A DNA stretch of 64,000 bases from Camellia lanceoleosa (lineage: Eukaryota > Streptophyta > Magnoliopsida > Ericales > Theaceae): positions 1 through 64,000 of the forward strand of contig CM045762.1 of the NCBI GenBank assembly GCA_025200525.1. Direction: 5' to 3'. Within the stretch, counting starts at the first letter, position 1. Each line of letters opens with the position of its first letter. The notes beneath the pieces are model-generated. The model saw nothing but the letters and a program-made list of their open reading frames with translations. It was not told the DNA's origin and made no database searches. A program made the translations under genes and the position numbers. Positions 1 through 44,989 of the stretch are shown in pieces.

Positions 1-35472
<35,472 letters not shown>

Positions 35473-35558
35473 CCTAAACCTAAACCTAAACCTAAACCTA
35501 AACCTAAACCTAAACCTAAACCCTAAACCTAAACCTAAACCTAAACCTAAACCTAAAC
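35473..35558. repeat. Innermost run of near-perfect CCTAAA units
   Basis: The last 86 bases before unique sequence are CCTAAA units with one CCCTAAA heptamer at 35,521-35,527. These are the units closest to the canonical plant telomere motif, and they directly abut retrotransposon coding sequence. Confidence 0.9.
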
Positions 35559-35566
35559 TTAGTCGC
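35552..35566. other. Telomere/retrotransposon breakpoint
   Basis: The last CCTAAAC unit ends at 35,558. From 35,559 the frame TTA GTC GCT TTA TTA AAA GAT matches the conserved linker just before the reverse transcriptase domain of plant Tat elements. No subtelomeric satellite lies between. The join falls inside a gene, as expected of a broken end healed with telomere repeats, a recombined end, or an assembly join. Confidence 0.75.
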
Positions 35567-36434
35567 TTTATTAAAAGATTTGAAAGATGTTTCGCGTGGT
35601 CCTCAAGACATGCACAGAATCGATCACGATTGTACAACATCGATTTCTCTTGATCGAGGCTCGACCGTGAAAGCAACTTCGAGGATTCGCCGGATTGGGC
35701 CATCAAGATTAAGAAGAGGTCACCAAACAAATGAGCAGCTTCTATTGGTATCCAATACCCGACTTGGTTGGCCAATATTGTTCGAAGCAAGAAAGATGAC
35801 AAGATCGAGTATGCGTGGACTTGAGGATTTGAAACGAGCGGTCCAAGGACAACTTTTCTCCTACCACACATCGATGGTGGTAGATTTTACTGACAATGGC
35901 ATGCTTTGCTCTCATTTATGGATGGCTTCTCGTGCTACAACCGGATAGTAATGGCACCAAGATCGGAGAAGATCGCTTTCACCACCGTGGGGACATCTTA
36001 TTCTGAGTAATGCCGTTTGGGTTGAAGAATCGGAGCTACTTATCAGCGTCGCGACCACAATATTGCATGATATGATCCACAAAGAGGTGGAGGTGTACGT
36101 GGGCGACATGATTGTCAAGTCCAAAAAGAGAGGGCCACTACACGCCTTGCACAAGTTTTTCCAAAGGATCGAGAATTTCGGTTCGGCTAAATCCTCAAAA
36201 TGTACGTTTGGCGTTCTGGCGGAAAGATCTTTGGGGTTTCTGATTACACAAAGGGGCATCAAAGTCGACCCTTCCAAAATCAAGGCCATCTTAGAAATGC
36301 CACCACCAAGGACTGAAAAGGAGGTGCGAGGCTTTCTGGGTAAAGTGCAATTCATAAGACGGTTTATCTCAAAGTTAACCTTGACTTGTGAACCACTTTT
36401 TGATCTCTTGAAGAAAGGAACGAAGTTCCAATGA
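35559..36434 (+). pseudogene. pol: Reverse transcriptase part of Tat pol (degraded)
   Basis: The segment encodes the start of the RT domain, which copies element RNA into DNA. Recognisable pieces, in shifting frames, are the pre-RT linker at the telomere join, a KIK..VTKQM-type stretch near 35,700-35,745, a PHID stretch near 35,860, an LLSFMDGFS stretch near 35,905-35,935, and from 36,063 the palm region LHDMIHKEVEVYV. Several one-base shifts break the frame between about 35,585 and 36,060, after which it stays open. The catalytic YVDD box reads YVGD at 36,096-36,107 (GAC changed to GGC), which should abolish polymerase activity. A TGA at 36,432-36,434, where the family normally has TGG (Trp), separates it from the RNase H region in the same frame. 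Confidence 0.85.
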
Positions 36435-38690
36435 GACGGCCGATGCCAAGCTGCTTTTGAACAAATCAAAGAATATTTACAGAACCCACCCGTGTTGTCA
36501 CCGCCAGAACCAGGGAAGCCGTTGATATTGTATCTTTCAGTGACTGAGACTACAATGGGCTGTATGCTCGCACAAGAATCAGAAGAAAAAATGGAGAGAG
36601 CCATCTACTACCTGAGCAAGAAGATGCTGGAATACGAGACTCGCTACACACCGTTGGAAAAGGCTTGCTTAGCCTTGGTATGGGCTACCAGGAAGCTGCG
36701 GCACTACCTGTTAGCTCACTCTGTAATGTTGGTTTCACGGCTCGATCCCATCAAATATCTTTTTGAGAAACCAGCACTTACGGGTAGGCTAGCTCGTTGG
36801 CTGCTGTTGCTCTCCGAATTTGATCTAAAGTATGTGACGCGCAAGTCAGTAAAGGGAAGGGCAGTAGCAGAGTTCCTTGCCGACCACCCGGTTGAGGGGG
36901 ATGAAGCGGTTGAGTATCTATTCCCAGACGAGGCTATTTTACACATCGATGATGAATATTGGACGATGTACTTTGACGGAGCGTCAAACCAGTATGGGTA
37001 TGGGATAGGAGTGTTGCTAATAGCACCTGACAAGTCCCGTATCCCCCTAGCCTTCAAACTCCGATTCAAGGTCTCGAACAATGAGGCAGAATATGAAGCA
37101 TGCATTGCTGGTCTAGAAGCAGCCCTCGAACTAGGGGCAAGGCGGATGGACGTCATCGGGGACTCGAACCTCGTTGTATCTCAAGCAAAAGGAGACTGGA
37201 AAGTCAAAGAAGAGAAAATGATGATGTATCACCAGGCCTTGGATTTGTTAATTCCTCGGTTTGAGAAGCTAAATTTTGCTCATCTTCCAAGAGAGAACAA
37301 CAGGTTCACAGATTCTTTAGCAACTCTATCTTCCATGATAGACATCCCGTTTGGAGTCCGGATGCGTCCAGTCATCATTGACCACAAGTTTGCGCCAGCC
37401 TATGAGTCGATCGCTGCTATAGATGAAGTTCAGGACGAAAACCCTTGGTATTACGACATCTGGAATTTCTTGGAGAAGGAAGCATATCCACCAGGGGCAA
37501 ATGCCAAGGATAAAAGGGCAATCAGAAGAATGGCCGTTCAGTTCATCATCTGTGGGGGCAAACTGTATAAGAGGGGGCACCTGGGAATGCACAAGCTGTG
37601 TGTGGAAGTTGAAGAATCGAAGCGCCTGATGGAGGCCATCCATGGAGGAGAATGCGGAGCACACATGAACGGAGTAATGTTGGCCCGGAAGATCCTCCGA
37701 CAGGGGTACTACTGGTCCACTATGGAGGAGGATTGTATTGGTTTTGTTCGGCGATGCCACAAATGTCAGATCCATGCAAACCGCATGAATATCCCGCCGT
37801 CAAAGTTGTACAACATGACTTCGCCGTGGCCATTTTCGGTATGGGGAATTGATGTAATTGGGGCTGTTACTCCGAAGGGTTCGAACGGGCATGAGTTCAT
37901 CTTGGTCGCGATAGACTATTTTACCAAATGGGTTGAGGCCCAGTCTTATGCAGTATTGAAGGCTTCGCATGTTGCGAAATTTATCAGAAACAACATCATT
38001 TGTCGTTACGGGGTCCCGAACGAGATAATTTCAGACAATGGTTCCCACTTCAAGAAGGAAGTGATCGATTTGTTGGAGAAGTACAACGTGGCTTTCCATA
38101 AGTCATCCACATATCGGCCGCAGACCAACGGAGCAGTTGAGGCCGCCAACAAGAATATCAAGCACATATTGCAGAAGATGGTGGAAACCTACCGAGACTG
38201 GCCAGACAAGCTGCCGTTTGCCTTATGGGGATACCGGACTTCGATTAGAACTTCAACTGGAGCAACTCCGTATTCATTAGTCTATGGGATGGAGGCTGTT
38301 CTACCTATTGAAACTGAGGTCCCGTCATTGCGAGTGTTGGCCGAGTGTCAGATAGCTGAAGCAGATTGGCAGCAGAGCAGGTTTGAAGAACTTATGCTCT
38401 TTGATGAAAGAAGACTGAAAGCACTGTACCATGTCCAAGGTTATCAGCGCAGAATCGCCCGGGCTTTCAACAAGAAAGTTAAGTCCAGGAATTTGAAAGA
38501 AGGAGATTTGATACTCAAAGACAACCGAGCACCCATTCATGACCCAAGGGGCAAGTTCAGACCCAATTGGACTGGTCCCTACATTATCAAAGCTATTTGG
38601 TCGGGTGGAGCTGTGGTTCTGATGGACCTAGATGGCCTAGAGTTCTCCCAACCGATCAACATGGACAAGTTGAAGAAATATTATCCTTGA
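36435..38690 (+). CDS. pol: RNase H - second (archaeal-type) RNase H - integrase part of Tat pol
   Basis: The frame is open for 2.25 kb after the TGA; the first ATG (36,492) gives 732 residues but is not a natural start, since this is the C-terminal part of a polyprotein. In that numbering, residues 10-125 are the ordinary gypsy RNase H, apparently degenerate. Residues 158-285 are the second RNase H with all four acidic residues visible (D162, E198, D224, D274), the mark of the Tat lineage. Integrase follows: zinc-binding H384, H391, C422 and C425; DDE triad D454, D515 and E550; and a GPY module near 690-700. RNase H removes template RNA and integrase inserts the cDNA into the host genome. 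The good preservation contrasts with the RT part. Without gag, protease and RT the copy is dead on its own. Confidence 0.9.
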   Translation, partial: DGRCQAAFEQIKEYLQNPPVLSPPEPGKPLILYLSVTETTMGCMLAQESEEKMERAIYYLSKKMLEYETRYTPLEKACLALVWATRKLRHYLLAHSVMLVSRLDPIKYLFEKPALTGRLARWLLLLSEFDLKYVTRKSVKGRAVAEFLADHPVEGDEAVEYLFPDEAILHIDDEYWTMYFDGASNQYGYGIGVLLIAPDKSRIPLAFKLRFKVSNNEAEYEACIAGLEAALELGARRMDVIGDSNLVVSQAKGDWKVKEEKMMMYHQALDLLIPRFEKLNFAHLPRENNRFTDSLATLSSMIDIPFGVRMRPVIIDHKFAPAYESIAAIDEVQDENPWYYDIWNFLEKEAYPPGANAKDKRAIRRMAVQFIICGGKLYKRGHLGMHKLCVEVEESKRLMEAIHGGECGAHMNGVMLARKILRQGYYWSTMEEDCIGFVRRCHKCQIHANRMNIPPSKLYNMTSPWPFSVWGIDVIGAVTPKGSNGHEFILVAIDYFTKWVEAQSYAVLKASHVAKFIRNNIICRYGVPNEIISDNGSHFKKEVIDLLEKYNVAFHKSSTYRPQTNGAVEAANKNIKHILQKMVETYRDWPDKLPFALWGYRTSIRTSTGATPYSLVYGMEAVLPIETEVPSLRVLAECQIAEADWQQSRFEELMLFDERRLKALYHVQGYQRRIARAFNKKVKSRNLKEGDLILKDNRAPIHDPRGKFRPNWTGPYIIKAIWSGGAVVLMDLDGLEFSQPINMDKLKKYYP

Positions 38691-39379
38691 GAGGCTCGCT
38701 AGGCCGAAAACCCGAAAGGGCGACCTAGGCAAAATCCAGAGCACAAAATATTAGAAAATATAAAAACTGAGCTCGCAAGGTTGAAAACCCGCAAAGGGTG
38801 GCCTTGGCAAAAGTTAGAGCGTAAAAGGAGAGTGAAAATACTCGAGTGAACCCAAGCCTGAACTACGTAAGGCTTGATTCCCATCTTTGGGATACGTAGG
38901 CAGCTTCATCTTGAAGTTCAGCCATAAACATTTTCCCCGATCAGCTTTGTCCATTTGATCATCTTGGCCATCTTTGTCCATCAGCATTTATTACAATCTC
39001 CGGTGCAGTACTACTTAGACTAGGGGCAACTTTCCGTTGCCAGGAGGCGTTGCGGTACTGCTTAAACTAGGGGCAACTTTCGATTCTTTGGGATCCGTGT
39101 TGTGCATCTCAAAGGATGATTTCAGCGTGTCGGTCGATCCATATCGAAAATAGTTTTGAAAAGTTTTAATAAAAGTTGACTTTGTTCAAATTAATCTTTT
39201 TACAACTAAGACCATTTTTGGACCAAAGCGGAAAATTTTCAGTACCACAACCTTCAATTTCATTGATTTCAAGTACAGAGTTCTCCTGCTCTTGCATACA
39301 AATTGAAGTTGCTTTTTATTACACTAATTAAGAAAACTTGAAAGTACTAATAAAGCAATAAATCCGGGGCATAGTCAAG
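38691..39379. other. Convergent 3' region between pol and antisense gene
   Basis: There is no coding sequence I can support. The first 250 bases (GAAAACCCG-type repeats around 38,705-38,800 and a GGGATACGTAGGCAGC stretch near 38,888) are typical of the segment after integrase in Tat elements. Both flanking genes end into this interval. Confidence 0.55.
39005..39081 (+). repeat. Direct repeat carrying a polypurine-tract-like core
   Basis: Two 30-bp copies, 39,005-39,034 and 39,052-39,081, match at 27 of 30 positions. Each contains CTAGGGGCAACTTTC, similar to the GAGGGGCAAC that precedes the 3' LTR at 42,788. Confidence 0.75.
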
Positions 39380-40668
39380 TCAGGTGTTCCTGCGCCCCCT
39401 CCCAGAGCTAGTTGAAGCCTCTGATGCCAAACTGGGTCCAACTTGTGCCTCTTCGTTGAGCCAATCCCAGCACTCATCAGACAAAGTGCAATTGAAAGCG
39501 GGAGCGGGGGCCAGGAGCTCTCTAGTCCGCCACGCAGTGGCCTACCGAGTAAGCTGTGTGCCTCGGGCTGGAAATGCAACGGGATACTCTATCCCCTCTG
39601 GCGGGCAGGTCTGATCATGGCCAAACTGACGCCGGAACCGGAATGGGAAATAGAACACACAGTGAGTCAAGCCGATCAGCTGAATTCCGGGCTAGCGAAT
39701 CATGCTGTAGCCCATCACCGGCAGGTTGAGCCAAGAGTATCGCCAAGCAATGCGGTCTGCGGACAAGTTGCACATCCAAGCAAACCACCATTCCTCATCA
39801 AGAGCGTTGACTAGACGATGTCGGAAGAAGTAGCCGCGAGCTAAATATGTCGAACAAGAATCTACGACCTGCAGTTTGTCCATCAACCATACCTGGGAAG
39901 GGATAAAAAAATGAGAGAATAAAGAATAGAGAGATGTACGGTGAGAGAAAAGTGAGAAAAGGGTTTTGTGAGAAAAACCGAGCTTGAGAGCCGAGTGATG
40001 TGAGCAATATACATGTGAGATTGGGTGGGAAGCATTACCTGTAGTAGCAGTGGACTCCCCGCCAATCTGGTCGTCTCTCGGCGATAAAAGGCGTCCAAGC
40101 CCATCAACGTCTCAGCCAGAGTCATGGCAATACAGCTCTTGCCCTCCTTCAGGCCATGGGCAACCTCAATCAACCGGGCACTAGACCCTCCTGAGCCCGA
40201 GACGAACAGAAAATAAGACAACATGCACAGACAAAGGGCGTGCCGCCGAAAGCCTTGCCAATGCTGGTCATTGCGATCGCCAGCATCCAAGAAACGATAA
40301 ATCAAGCTCGGAATATCCAGCATTCCGTCACAAACCAAAGACCGGGCATCGCGCAGTGTGAGTCCACACATTCGTCCTAAGGATTGGGCGTGCCCAAAGT
40401 TAAGCTGGGGCAAGATTTCCTCGGTGCGCTCAGATTCCATCAAAACTTGGAAATCTTCAAAAGTAGGACATACCTCTTGCCCAGCAAAGCTGAAGACGTG
40501 TGTCACCGGGTTCCAAAACCTCGCCGCGGCATGAAGAAACGGGAGTTGCAATGAAGTGCGACCCAGAGTGAATAGTGCATTTATGCCGAAGCTTCGGAAA
40601 TTCCACTTTTCCGAACCATCCAAGCTGTTAACCCAAGTCGTAAGATTTTGGGCAAGAAACACTTCCAT
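39380..40668 (-). pseudogene. Antisense gene of element A, plant-mobile-domain/DUF7745-like, copy 1
   Basis: Exon 1 is 40,668-40,039 (210 codons), a 146-bp GT-AG intron is 40,038-39,893, and exon 2 runs 39,892-39,380. The join stays in phase. I place the start at 40,668 (MEVFLAQN). An ATG 90 bases further out is open, but that stretch aligns with promoter and 5' leader of the second copy at 60,042. Motifs include FWNPVTHVFSF, PTFEDFQVLM, KEGKSCIAMTLAETLMGLD and WRYSWLNLP. The pattern resembles the plant mobile domain/DUF7745 proteins often found in gypsy elements; the family call is from memory of the pattern. Exon 2 has two in-frame TAGs (39,694-39,692 and one further on) before a final TGA at 39,382-39,380. 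No function is known, though descent from a DNA-transposon protein is plausible. Confidence 0.7.
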
Positions 40669-40714
40669 TTGGGGCAAATCAGTGTTGAAATGAAGAAAAC
40701 CACGAAGCTGAGAT

Positions 40715-40723
40715 CTTTTTGTA
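40715..40723 (-). promoter_or_regulatory. TATA-like element of antisense gene copy 1
   Basis: The minus strand reads CAACCTTATCTTCTACAAAAAG. The second gene copy has ACCTTATCCTCTATAAAAGG at the matching place (59,967-59,986). The TATAAAAG of copy 2 is TACAAAAAG here, about 50 bp before the start codon. Confidence 0.5.
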
Positions 40724-40781
40724 GAAGATAAGGTTGAGTGGGGGACACATGTCAGCATTCTGCTGGTGCTGAAGATTGATA

Positions 40782-40890
40782 GCCGACCGGCACTCTATAC
40801 TGCCGACCGGCCATGTTTTTGTGCCGACCGGCTATAAATTGTGCCGACGACCTCCCCTCAGGGCCGGTGGACTTTCTACCCGGCCGGTGG
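40782..40890 (-). promoter_or_regulatory. Phased 20-bp GC-rich repeat cluster, upstream of antisense gene copy 1
   Basis: Six units start at 40,782, 40,802, 40,823, 40,843, 40,863 and 40,883, so the spacing is 20 or 21 bp. On the + strand, three read GCCGACCGGC, one GCCGACGACC and two GCCGGTGG. The nearest unit is about 60 bp from the TATA-like element. Confidence 0.75.
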
Positions 40891-41668
40891 TCCTCCCTGT
40901 TGCTCTCTGAGATGTTTATGCCAAGAATTTGGGAAATCCCACCTCTTCCAGTGCCCTTCAATGATCAATTCTCGCAAGGGCGCGCCCGTTTGTTTATCGA
41001 GTTGTTGTATATTTGCTTATCGAGTTGTATGTCACTCTCTTTAAGTTTTCGTACCCACCACCAAGTTATGTTTGCACTGGAATCGCTTGTTAAGACTTTG
41101 TTTTGCTTATCGAGTTGTAATTGGTTTGCTACCTGATTATTACGATGCGATGCTTCGTTTTCAAAACACAGTTTCGATTTCATTCACACTGCCGAGGTGT
41201 GATACCTTGCGATGCGATGCATATGGAACACAAACGCAACACCTTTTGGAACAAATAGCTGTTTCATTTCCATCATTTGTTTTGTAGAAACATGCAATTT
41301 CAAAAATAAAACCTGCCTGAGGCAGTGCAATGTGCTTAAACGACTAGTGAAAAGGAATGTAAAGCAGAAAATAAAAGGGTAATAGAACACCGGATTGGAT
41401 ACCGGGGACCTCTCCTTGCAATCAGAGTACCTTGTCCGGGTGACTATAGGGTTTGACACCTCCATCACTTAAGACAGTGCCGAAAAGTGCACCTTCAGAT
41501 CGTAAGCCGATCTTCAAGATTGACCTCAAGTCATGACCTTTGTGAGCGATGCTCGGACAATGCGAAGGACGTCCCTTCCTGTATCCTTTTATATCTTGCC
41601 AATTTCGAAGAAAATCGTTTCGATTATACTGTGTTGCAGTACGTAGCATTTCAACATCATGTTCTGCC
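40891..41668. other. Element A interior without recognised gene
   Basis: Three loose copies of TTATCGAGTTGTA lie near 40,991, 41,018 and 41,107. No other structure is evident. In element C the corresponding interval holds a plant-mobile-domain gene, so A has probably lost it here. Confidence 0.4.
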
Positions 41669-42345
41669 ATGCTCAAATTTCTATTATACACATTGCTTGC
41701 GTGACTGCATGCTTTACTTACATGTGTTCAATTTCAAATTTCTGTATATACACATTGCATTGTATGCGTGCTTTGCTTTACTTACATGTGTTCAAGTTCC
41801 CCATTATACACATTGCATTGTATGCGTGCTTTGCTTTACTTACATGTGTTCAAGTTCACTATTATACACATTGCATTGTATGCGTGCTTTGCTTTACTTA
41901 CATGTGTTCAAGTTCACTATTATACACATTGCATTGTATGCGTGCTTTGCTTTACTGACATGTGTTCAAGTTTCTATATACTCATTGCATCGTATGCGTG
42001 CTTTGCTTTACTTACATGTGTTCAAGTTTCTATTATACTCATTGCTTCGTATATGTACGTTGCTTTACTTACATGAGTTCAAGTTTCTATATACACATTG
42101 CATTGTATGCGTGCTTTGCTTTACTGATATGTGTTCAAGTTCCTTTTCTATACACATTGCATTGTATGCGTGCTATGCTTTACTGATATGTGTTCAAGTT
42201 TCTTAATATACACATTGCATTGTGTGCGTACTCTGCTTTACTCACATGTGTTCAATTGCAACTGCTTATACACATTGCTTGCATGCGTGTACTGCTTCAC
42301 TTACATGTGTTCAATTACAAATGCCTATACACATTGCATGTGCCA
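41669..42345 (+). repeat. Tandem repeat, about 58 bp x 12, in element A
   Basis: Units contain TACACATTGCATTGTATGCG, a TGCTTTGCTTTACT stretch and ACATGTGTTCAAG. The shared CATTGC recurs near 41,689, 41,753, 41,808, 41,867, 41,925, 41,986, 42,041, 42,096, 42,155, 42,214, 42,272 and 42,331. It sits between the antisense gene and the polypurine tract, the place of the amplified tandem repeat in Retand elements. Open frames through it are a by-product of the repeat. Confidence 0.9.
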
Positions 42346-42774
42346 CGCACTTTCGATTGTGTAATTTGCATGTCGCTAACAATATCATACCTGTTAAGTT
42401 TGCTTCCTTTTCAGGCACGATATTGTATGTATGGTTCATTTGAGGCTGGCACGACCAGGCGAACCGCACGGGTACTGTGTTCTCCGCGTGAAACGTAGTG
42501 AGAATCGCTCGATTCTCCTACACCTCCCCTGCATTATAGTTGAACTTACGTTTTCTAGCTTAAAGCTGTTGCATGCGTGCTCTGTTACAGCATCCTTTGC
42601 ATGATCATAAGCTATGCCCGGCTTCGTGCATTTTCAGTTGCATTTTGCCCCTGCCTTCGGGCGCATATCTTACTTGTCTTACATGTTTGTCTAAGTCTTC
42701 GGCCTTGTCAAAAATGGGTCGTCTCTGGGCTTTGACATTCACTCCCGTCATTGTTATGACTTACGAGTTCTGTC
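42346..42774. other. Element A 3' untranslated segment
   Basis: No gene is visible. The last ~120 bases (CGGCCTTGTCAAAAATGGGT to GAGTTCTGTCAAAGAGG) recur in inverted orientation at 54,475-54,600 next to LTR C, which fixes this as shared pre-LTR sequence. Confidence 0.6.
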
Positions 42775-42783
42775 AAAGAGGGG
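42775..42783 (+). promoter_or_regulatory. Polypurine tract (plus-strand primer) of element A
   Basis: AAAGAGGGG is followed by CAAC and then the LTR start TGTAGACACC. The same AAAGAGGGGCAA-TGTAGACACC arrangement is present at LTR C, so the boundary is supported by two copies. Confidence 0.75.
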
Positions 42784-42964
42784 CAACTGTAGACACCCCA
42801 TTTTTGACCGTCCTCAAGACTTGGACGTCACTGATTGAACACTCGGTGATTATCCATGATTGTGTTTGTTTTGAGTTCCCGGAGGTCCCGGCTGCGCGTC
42901 GCGTCTCAGGAATGCACCCTTTGGTCCTTTTGACCCCCTCTCTCCTCATGGAGCTTGAACCCTT

Positions 42965-42991
42965 GGCCAAGCTTCTTGGAGAAGCTTGGCC
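42965..42991. repeat. Perfect palindrome in LTR A promoter region
   Basis: The 12-bp arms GGCCAAGCTTCT and AGAAGCTTGGCC flank a 3-base centre, about 100 bp before the TATA box. Confidence 0.85.
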
Positions 42992-43087
42992 AGCTATCCC
43001 AGACCTTCTAGAAACCCTAGAGCCCCTTGAACTCCTTGAATCTCTTGAACCCCCCTTCTCTTGCTTAGCCACTAAGTCTTGGTTGCC

Positions 43088-43095
43088 TATATAAG
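43088..43095 (+). promoter_or_regulatory. TATA box of LTR A
   Basis: TATATAAG in the context GCCTATATAAGCAACCC lies 300 bp into the LTR, followed by a pyrimidine-rich CTTCTCTCCC stretch. It is the likely start region for element transcription. Confidence 0.7.
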
Positions 43096-44989
43096 CAACC
43101 CTTCTCTCCCTTTGCTCAAGGTTAGCAATTTTAGGTCAAAAAACCAGAGCTTACACACATATATCTCTGATATATCCATATATATCTATACTTCTATATC
43201 TATCACCCTTGTGTGTGTGTTTTGAGCAAAAAAGGTGTGATTTTACCTTACTTTTGCACCATTACACACACCATCACACCTAGGCTCGAGATTGGGGGAC
43301 TTGGAGCATTGTTTGGTGAAGTTTTGGACTGATTTTGAGCACTAGAGGGTGGCTGCATCACCTGTTCTTCATTGGATCTTCAAGGGTAAACTTTTTGCTT
43401 TAGTTTCCCCATTCTTGCAACTTCTTTCTACCCCTTTTGCTTTGTGTTTTGAGCTTTGTGTTTAGCATAAAAAAACCTTGTTTTTTACTTGCTCAAGAAC
43501 ATTCATTAAGGTCATTTGTCCATTTGAGTGAAGCTTCACTCTTTTAGGCTTTATTTTGGTCCTTTTGTGCCTTTTCTAGGAGACCTTGTTTGCTTGGTGT
43601 TCTTGGCCTTCTCACCACTGAAAACCAGTGAGTTTTCAATGGTGAGGATGATATTTTCGAGCTTCATTTAGGGGAGGGACACCCCTCTCCCCTTGGCCTT
43701 TTGTTGGCCTTTGTTCTTGGCTCATAGTATAGCATGCATGTTTTCTTGTTCTTGGTCTCATTTCAGAGCTTTATTGTGTGTTTTAGGTCATGTTTGATCT
43801 CTGTTTTAGGTTGGATTTGTAGCCTTTAACATGCCTCTCATGCTAGCTTAGTAATGTTTTACTTTGCTTACAAATGTGCCATGTGTTTAGCCTCATATGC
43901 TTCCATGTTTTAGCCTAATATCTTGAGGATGTTGGTCTTGTTTTGTCATGCATAAGGGCTGAGAGCCACTGTTTTGGCCATGTTTGGCATGTTTAGTATA
44001 GTTGTCTTGCTTGTTGGCTTGTAAGCCTTGCTTGTATGGTGCTCTAACATGCTTAGCTTGCATCATCCTCATGATTTGGCATCATTGTAGGTGGTATTTC
44101 AGTCCCTATTCCATGTTCAAATACCTCCATTTATCATCCTATCCGTGTTTTGAGTTGTTGGTCTTTTATGCCTTAAAGGGAGCTTTGTGCATGCTTCCAT
44201 GTTTAATGCATTTTGGAGGGTGCCATGAGGGGATTTGGGTGCCATTTTGTATGCTGAAAACCTGTTTTGGTTGTCTAATATGTGCCATGTTTGGTCTTGT
44301 TAAGTGGGGGTTCAATGCCCCACTTTATGCCTTAGCCTTAGGCCTTATGCTTTGCATGCTTGTGTAACATCTTGCTCTTGTTTTGAGGCATGTTTTGCCA
44401 CTGTTTTGGGGGATTTTGGGGGCTGCCTCATTGTGGTTAGTCCACCATTGTATGCTCATTACATGGTTGTTGCATGTTTGGTCAATGAAGCCTTGAGCAC
44501 ATGCTAGTTCTATGCTTAATTGGTCCACCTTTGTATGACTTTTGTGCCTTGCATATTCTAGCATTTTGCATGCCTATTGTGCTAGCATCTTAAGTTGCCA
44601 TGTTGCATTGTTGATGCATACTTGCTTGAGTTGCATTCCATAGCTTGGTTTGGGGTTGTCAAACCAAGCATGAAGATTGAGAGAAGTTCACACTTTAAGT
44701 GGTGAAACTTGTCTCAATCCTCATGTCACTAAGGCCCTTGATTATGGCATGATAGGGACTTAGTCCTCATGTTTGTGTTGCATGCATACTTACATTAAAA
44801 TAGCAATCTTGGTTCCTTAGGCTATTATGCATCAAATGCATAATTGGTAGCCCTAGAACCAAGAGCCATGCCTCCTTGAGTCCCTAAACATGATAGGAGG
44901 TCTTGGACATGCTGACATATGCCCAAAAACCATGCCTTGCATTGCTGTCTGCTGCTGCTGTCAAAATCTGTCCTCTGCAGGAACTTTGT

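Noticed and set aside
40669..40758. Upstream ATG of the element A antisense gene
   Set aside because: The stretch aligns with promoter and leader of copy 2, contains the TATA-like element, and is not conserved as protein.
41487..42498. Overlapping Cys/Leu/Tyr-rich plus-strand frames
   Set aside because: They run through the 58-bp tandem repeat and repeat its translation; no family resemblance.
42573..43094. Plus-strand frame of 173 codons across the polypurine tract and LTR start
   Set aside because: It crosses the LTR boundary, has no family resemblance, and the site is explained by retroelement structure.
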